A DNA stretch of 28,843 nucleotides from an uncultured Clostridium sp. (lineage in GTDB: Bacteria > Bacillota > Clostridia > TANB77 > CAG-508). The stretch's first letter is position 1. Every line of letters begins with the position of its first letter. The notes below the pieces were generated by a model. It had not been told where the DNA came from, did not search any database, and saw only the letters and a list, made by a program, of their open reading frames with translations. This document shows positions 24,455 to 28,843 of this stretch, in pieces. The stretch spans positions 1-28,843 of the forward strand of contig CAMSEM010000007.1 in assembly GCA_947057505.1 (NCBI GenBank), read 5' to 3'. The position numbers and the translations under genes are program-made.

Positions 24455-25801
24455 TTGGAAAAGATAAAAAAATGGATTATTATTTTAGTAGTGATGATGA
24501 TAATACTAGTAATAGCTTTTATCATACTTTTAAATTTTCAAAAAAATAAAGATAGCGTATCTCCTGGAGATTTATTAGGAGAAGCAGAAGAATCAGTAGA
24601 AATTGAAGCAAATGTGGTAGTAGTAAAAGATAATAATACTTTTTACACCATAGAAAAAAATATGCAAAACTATTTTCTTTATTTAAAAGTAGGAAATAGT
24701 CAGGCAGTATATCAAATGCTATCACAAAACTATTTAGAAAAAAATAGCTTAACGGCTGAAAATGTATTAAACAATCTTTCTAAAATACAATCAGCAGACT
24801 ATGAATTTTCTTTAAAACAACTATATTTAAATGATAGTACCACATATCCTGTTTATTATGCCAAAGGAGAAGTACTAGAAAACACAAAAAAGCAAGAACA
24901 TTATTTGATTATCTATGTTGACCAAATAACAGCAAGTATAGCAGTAGAGCCAATTAATAAACAAGAATATGAAACAAGAATAAAAAGTAATAAGCAAAAC
25001 GAAGAAAAACAAATACAAAGAAATGAATATAATAAACTTACGCAAACATCTATAAATAACGAAGAAATAGCAAAAAAATATTTTAAAAATTATATTTACA
25101 ATGCTATTCATGATGTAAATGCAGCCTATAACTCATTAGAAGGACAATACAAAAAAGCAAAATATGGAAGTATAGAAAAATATAAAAAACATATTGCAAG
25201 CAAACAGCAAGAACTAACTTCGATGGATATTTATAGTATTAAAAAACAAGAAGACTTTCAAACAGAAGAGCAATATATAGAATATCTTGCAAAACTAGAG
25301 CAAAAAGGATTACACCAATATTCTGTAAGCAAAGAGGCAAATTACACACAATATGTATGTATTGATGACTATGGAAATTATTATATATTTAACGAAACAG
25401 CACCAATGCAATACAGTGTTATATTAGACACATATACCATAGACCTACCACAATTTACAGCAAAATATGCAAACTCAACGGCAGAACAAAAAGTACTTTT
25501 GAATATTCAAAAATTCTTTGAAGCAATTAATACAGGAGATTATAAATATGCATACAGTAAATTAGACCAAACCTTTAAAACCAATAACTTTAGCACTGAA
25601 CTAGCATTTGAAAATTACGTAAAAACAAACTTTTTTGTACAAAATAAATTAGCAGTAGGAAAGCCAGACGTGCAAAATGACCTATATATTTATCAAATTA
25701 CCATTACAGATGCATCAGGAAAAAATACAAATAAAATTACTAAGAGTTTTGTAATGCAATTAAAAGAAGGAACAAATTTTGTAATGTCTTTTAGTAAGTA
25801 A
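24455..25801 (+). CDS. VirB8-like protein with three NTF2-like modules
   Basis: A 448-residue bitopic protein with one membrane helix (about 7-27) and an extracytoplasmic part that appears to repeat a similar unit three times: about 62-160 (AVYQMLSQNYLEKN), 200-325 (AAYNSLEGQYKKAKYGS) and 340-448 (YAYSKLDQTFKTNNFS). Each has A-Y-x-x-L, or a close variant, at the same relative place, as does the protein encoded at 20581. TcpC of Clostridium perfringens conjugative plasmids also has NTF2-like domains, so I infer a scaffold role. The start is TTG 24455: AAAAGGAGG lies eight bases before it, while the upstream ATG 24428 has no ribosome binding site and would place that site inside the gene. Confidence 0.65.
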   Translation: MEKIKKWIIILVVMMIILVIAFIILLNFQKNKDSVSPGDLLGEAEESVEIEANVVVVKDNNTFYTIEKNMQNYFLYLKVGNSQAVYQMLSQNYLEKNSLTAENVLNNLSKIQSADYEFSLKQLYLNDSTTYPVYYAKGEVLENTKKQEHYLIIYVDQITASIAVEPINKQEYETRIKSNKQNEEKQIQRNEYNKLTQTSINNEEIAKKYFKNYIYNAIHDVNAAYNSLEGQYKKAKYGSIEKYKKHIASKQQELTSMDIYSIKKQEDFQTEEQYIEYLAKLEQKGLHQYSVSKEANYTQYVCIDDYGNYYIFNETAPMQYSVILDTYTIDLPQFTAKYANSTAEQKVLLNIQKFFEAINTGDYKYAYSKLDQTFKTNNFSTELAFENYVKTNFFVQNKLAVGKPDVQNDLYIYQITITDASGKNTNKITKSFVMQLKEGTNFVMSFSK

Positions 25802-25856
25802 TAAGAAAATTTTCTATAAAAAGTTCTTAAATAAATATTATATAAGGAGAAATACA

Positions 25857-27236
25857 ATGCAAGAAAGACAAAACGATGAGACTATGCAAAAAATGTTACA
25901 AATTGCAGACTTAATAGAACAAGGAAAAGAAAAGCAAGAAGCAAAAGTACAAACCGTTCATTATTACAAAGACTTTACATTTGAAGGAAGCGGTTTAGCA
26001 GAGAAAAATCTATTTGTTGCCAAAATAGAAAGTGAAAAAGAAAATACAATTACCTATGAAATTTACTCTGGCAAAACAAATAGCTTAATTGCAACCGTAG
26101 ATACACAAGGCAAATTACATTTCATGCCAGAATATATAGAAAGCCTAAAACAAATTGATACAAGATATGTAAAAATGCTAAAACTAGAAAATTTGCAATT
26201 TGAATTACCACAAGAATTAGAAAAAGAAGATAGAGTTTTAGTAAGGCAAGAAAGAGAACATATCGTATCAAAACAAAAGGCGCAAAAAAACAAAGAAGAG
26301 CTACAAGCAGAAGAAAAGCAAGAAGAACAAGAAGAAATACAAGAAAATGAACAAAAAGCGAAAAATAAAGAAGATAAAAAAGAACAAATAGCACAAGATA
26401 AAAAAGAACAAATAGCACAAGATAAAAAAGTATCTTCTCATAATATTTTAATTGTAAAAGAAAATAGCAATTTATATAAAGATCATCCAAACCTAGAGCC
26501 TAATCTATTCTTTTACCGTGATGCACAAGGGGTTGTAAAAGCAGAATACATAGATGAAAATGGACAAATACATACCTCTAAATATTTTGAAGAATCAACC
26601 ACTGGGCTAAGAGAGCAAACTGTTAGCCTAGGAGATGATGGAAGCCCAGTTACCAAACAAGTGCCATCACAGGTAATGAAAACAAAAGGATTAAACAGTG
26701 CAGATAAAGACATTAGGGATATACGTATTTGTATTAACTTTGACCAATATGGGTATTTGCAATTAGAAGAAGCAAGACAAGGAAAAAACGGAGAATGGCT
26801 ATCACACGATATAGAAGTAAAAGGTAGAAATTACAATTCTCATGAAGTAAATGAACAGACATCAATTAAAACGAGAAAAGCAGATCCAGATAAACAAACA
26901 AAGGCATACGAAAAAACAGCAGACACAGGTCTTGCAAAAGATGAAGATGGTGTACAATATAGTGAAATGTACTTAATAGCTCATGCCAAAGAGTTTGTAG
27001 AAAGCTTAATACAAGAAGGTTATCAAAGACCAGAAGCCGTACAAATAGTAAACTATGTTATAGGCGAAGAAAAGTTAACATTAGAGCAAGCAAAAGAAAA
27101 AGTAAATGAGGAAATAGAAAAGGAACCAAAACACTCAAAACAGCAAGAAAAAACTCTGCAAGAAGAAAAGGAGCAAGAAGATGAAGAAAGAACCCCTTGG
27201 GGAGATGCCGAAGCAAGAAGATTAAGAAAACAATAA
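25857..27236 (+). CDS. Charged soluble protein of unknown function, last gene of the secretion operon
   Basis: I do not recognise a family. It has 459 residues, no signal peptide and no membrane helix, so it is probably cytoplasmic or itself exported. A beta-rich N-terminal region (about 30-130) is followed by a Lys/Glu/Gln low-complexity stretch (130-190) containing a tandem repeat of KKEQIAQD, then a second folded region (about 190-320; NLFFYRDAQGVVKAEYIDEN looks like beta hairpins), and a C-terminal helical part with a UBA-like or coupling-type segment (AHAKEFVESLIQEGYQRPEA). It ends TPWGDAEARRLRKQ, a basic tail of the sort seen on type IV secretion substrates. It could be a substrate, a chaperone or a replacement for the missing coupling protein; none is proven. 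AAGGAG precedes ATG 25857. Confidence 0.6.
   Translation: MQERQNDETMQKMLQIADLIEQGKEKQEAKVQTVHYYKDFTFEGSGLAEKNLFVAKIESEKENTITYEIYSGKTNSLIATVDTQGKLHFMPEYIESLKQIDTRYVKMLKLENLQFELPQELEKEDRVLVRQEREHIVSKQKAQKNKEELQAEEKQEEQEEIQENEQKAKNKEDKKEQIAQDKKEQIAQDKKVSSHNILIVKENSNLYKDHPNLEPNLFFYRDAQGVVKAEYIDENGQIHTSKYFEESTTGLREQTVSLGDDGSPVTKQVPSQVMKTKGLNSADKDIRDIRICINFDQYGYLQLEEARQGKNGEWLSHDIEVKGRNYNSHEVNEQTSIKTRKADPDKQTKAYEKTADTGLAKDEDGVQYSEMYLIAHAKEFVESLIQEGYQRPEAVQIVNYVIGEEKLTLEQAKEKVNEEIEKEPKHSKQQEKTLQEEKEQEDEERTPWGDAEARRLRKQ
26371..26430 (+). repeat. 24-bp in-frame tandem repeat, about 2.5 copies
   Basis: The unit beginning GATAAAAAAGAACAAATAGC recurs exactly with a period of 24 bp (8 codons, KKEQIAQD) inside the charged linker of the last operon gene. 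Such repeats change copy number by slippage without breaking the frame. Confidence 0.8.
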
Positions 27237-27248
27237 AATATCAATTTT

Positions 27249-27283
27249 ATAGGTGTTCTCAATATGAATGCCTATATTTTTTT
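27249..27283 (+). terminator. Terminator of the secretion operon
   Basis: ATAGGTGTT (27249-27257) and AATGCCTAT (27267-27275) form a 9-bp stem with two G-U pairs, followed by A and a run of seven or eight Ts. It is the first credible terminator after 13948. Confidence 0.65.
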
Positions 27284-27380
27284 AATATCTGTACTATGGG
27301 GAACTATCAAAGAAAGTTTGCCAGAATTAAAAGATAACTTAAAAGATATTATAATAAATGATACAGATAATATATTTTAA
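27264..27380 (+). CDS. Possible 38-residue small protein
   Basis: An open frame from ATG 27264 to TAA 27380, with AGGTG seven bases upstream, encodes MNAYIFLISVLWGTI followed by a charged stretch. The hydrophobic N terminus and charged tail are of the kind seen in small membrane peptides. The start lies within the terminator hairpin, which argues against it. Low support. Confidence 0.2.
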   Translation: MNAYIFLISVLWGTIKESLPELKDNLKDIIINDTDNIF

Positions 27381-27391
27381 ATAATATAAGA

Positions 27392-27420
27392 TTGAAAAAT
27401 TAAAGTTTAATCATTAAAAT
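27392..27420 (+). promoter_or_regulatory. Candidate promoter of the carboxypeptidase gene
   Basis: TTGAAA at 27392-27397, 17-base spacer, TAAAAT at 27415-27420. A TATAAT at 27477-27482 is closer to the gene but lacks a -35 and would leave almost no leader. Confidence 0.4.
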
Positions 27421-27500
27421 TTTTAGACTTAGAAATATAACTTTTAGAGAAATAGCATAAAAATTACCTAATACAATATAATGTAAAAGGTGATTTTTTT

Positions 27501-28772
27501 ATGAAATATAATACCAAAAAGGTAAAGTCAGCAAATAAGAATGAGGTAATAGCAAAAGTGGGAATATGCCTATTAATTCTTTGGCTCATAGCATTCCACA
27601 CCATATCATATGCAAATTTGGAAGATAATGAAATAGTAGACTTAAAATCTATTACAAACGAAACTGTAGAAACTGCAAAACAAGTAGATAATAAACCAAA
27701 TTTAAATGCAAGAATTGGGCTCATTTTTGACAGAAATTCCAAAACAATTTTATATGAGAAAAATGGAAAAAAGCAAGTTCCTATGGCGAGTACCACGAAA
27801 ATCATGACTTCGATAGTGGTGCTAGAAAATGCAAATTTAAAAGAAGTAGTTACCATTGATAAAAAAGCAGCAGGAACAGGAGGTTCTAGGTTAGAACTAA
27901 AGACGAATGATAAAATTACAGTACATGACCTATTATATGGTTTAATGCTAAGGTCTGGTAATGATGCAGCAGTAGCACTAGCAAATCATGTTGGTGGAAG
28001 TGTAGAAGGATTTAGTAAAATGATGAACCAAAAAGCACAAGAAATGGGACTAACCAATAGCCACTTTGTAACACCACATGGACTTGATCAAGAAGAACAT
28101 TATACTACTGCGTATGAACTTGCTTGTATGGCAGACTACGCTCTACAAATTCCCAAATTTAAAGAAATAGTAGGAACTAAAAACTACAATATTACGATTA
28201 ATGGACAATCAAGAACCATATCTAATACAAATGAACTGTTAGGTAATTTAAATGGCGTATATGGAATAAAAACAGGGTTTACCAATGGAGCTGGTAGGTG
28301 TTTAGTAACGGGTTGCAAAAGAGGAAACTTAGATATAATTACAGTAGTATTAGGAGCAGACACTAAAAAAATTAGAACAGCAGATAGCATAAAATTAATC
28401 GAATATGCATATAAAAATTATGAGGTTGTTAATGTAGAAAAAATAGTAAAAGAACAATTTGAAAAATGGAAACAATTAAATGAAAAGCGCATATATATAA
28501 ATAAAGCTAAAACAAATGAAGTACCATTACAACTAAAAAAACTAGAATTTAGCCAAATGGCAGTAGAAAAAACAAAAGAAGATAATATTACAATTGAAAT
28601 AAACTCATTGTATTATTTAGAAGCACCAGTGGAAGAAAATGCTGTGATAGGCAGTGTAAAAGTGCAAATAGCCGGTAAGACAATAGCTGTCTTAGATATT
28701 ACTCTGCAAGAGAAAATAGACAAAAAAGAGATTTTGGATTATTTTATAGATTTTTTATCATTAGTACCTTGA
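27501..28772 (+). CDS. Serine-type D-alanyl-D-alanine carboxypeptidase, DacF/PBP5 type (peptidase S11)
   Basis: A low-molecular-weight penicillin-binding protein that trims the terminal D-alanine from peptidoglycan stem peptides outside the membrane. The 423-residue protein has a signal peptide (hydrophobic 18-35, ending YANLE). The active-site motifs are all present: Ser97-x-x-Lys100 (STTK), Ser152-Gly-Asn154 (SGN) and Lys257-Thr-Gly (KTGFTNGAG). The C-terminal ~110 residues match the beta-rich extra domain of the family and end in a short amphipathic or hydrophobic stretch (LDYFIDFLSLVP) that could hold it at the membrane. AAAGGTGA lies eight bases before ATG 27501. It is outside the secretion operon, behind a terminator, so any link with the wall hydrolase encoded at 21587 is only by neighbourhood. 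Confidence 0.93.
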   Translation: MKYNTKKVKSANKNEVIAKVGICLLILWLIAFHTISYANLEDNEIVDLKSITNETVETAKQVDNKPNLNARIGLIFDRNSKTILYEKNGKKQVPMASTTKIMTSIVVLENANLKEVVTIDKKAAGTGGSRLELKTNDKITVHDLLYGLMLRSGNDAAVALANHVGGSVEGFSKMMNQKAQEMGLTNSHFVTPHGLDQEEHYTTAYELACMADYALQIPKFKEIVGTKNYNITINGQSRTISNTNELLGNLNGVYGIKTGFTNGAGRCLVTGCKRGNLDIITVVLGADTKKIRTADSIKLIEYAYKNYEVVNVEKIVKEQFEKWKQLNEKRIYINKAKTNEVPLQLKKLEFSQMAVEKTKEDNITIEINSLYYLEAPVEENAVIGSVKVQIAGKTIAVLDITLQEKIDKKEILDYFIDFLSLVP

Positions 28773-28843
28773 CTTTTTCAAAAAAATTTGCTATGACTTA
28801 TGTTGCTGGGCTAGCTACGACATTATTAGAAATTTTGAGATTT

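Noticed and set aside
26122..26490. Leu/Phe-rich minus-strand frame inside the last operon gene.
   Set aside because: It is the mirror of the Lys/Glu/Gln low-complexity stretch on the plus strand.
28793..28843. Possible start of a further gene (ATG 28793, open to the window end).
   Set aside because: No ribosome binding site and only 17 codons; a frame from TTG 28770 is also open, so nothing can be decided.
1..28843. CRISPR arrays, replication origins, rRNA and tRNA genes, insertion sequences.
   Set aside because: No regularly spaced repeats, DnaA-box clusters, RNA gene signatures or transposase frames were seen on either strand.

Overview
The window looks like chromosomal DNA of an uncultured, anaerobic, probably spore-forming Clostridia-type Firmicute. 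It is strongly AT-rich, with AGGAGG-type ribosome binding sites and textbook sigma-A promoters. It carries the oxygen-sensitive class III ribonucleotide reductase (nrdD/nrdG), an rpsU-yqeY pair, the ymfF/ymfH peptidase pair, a Spo0E-like phosphatase and a DacF-type carboxypeptidase. The first ~60 bases read as error-rich, which fits a contig end.

Layout. 1-1741: tail of an ABC import operon (frameshifted permease, then a substrate-binding protein). 1742-1960: an inverted-repeat element and hairpins. 2031-3305: two paralogous coiled-coil proteins of unknown function on the minus strand with a consensus promoter. 3306-4140: a frameshifted short-chain dehydrogenase (minus). 4436-7422: promoter-nrdD-nrdG-terminator. 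7497-7700: small XRE regulator (minus), divergent from rpsU-yqeY (7817-8674). 8945-11654: ymfF-ymfH. 11750-12079: Spo0E-like gene. 12198-27283: a complete-looking Gram-positive type IV secretion locus. 27501-28772: D,D-carboxypeptidase.

The main interest is the 15-kb secretion locus. Three VirB2-like pilin genes, each with its own promoter, precede a single long operon. That operon encodes a PrgI/VirB3-like protein, a membrane-anchored protein resembling a detached VirB4 N-terminal domain, the VirB4 ATPase, a giant VirB6-like channel protein with a ~490-residue soluble tail, a VirB8-like protein, a VirB1-like cell-wall hydrolase combining a GH24-like lysozyme and a C39-like cysteine peptidase, a second VirB8-like protein with three NTF2-like modules, and a charged soluble protein of unknown function. 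I see no relaxase, VirD4 coupling ATPase, integrase or attachment sites, and both flanks are housekeeping genes. This suggests a resident (domesticated) machine for protein export, DNA uptake or surface pili rather than an intact conjugative element. This is inference.

Three genes (permease, dehydrogenase, first pilin) are each interrupted by what looks like one extra C directly before a Gly GGN codon. Either these are consensus errors of one kind or three genuine frameshifts. Several start sites were moved from the longest reading frame on ribosome-binding-site evidence, including a TTG start at 24455.
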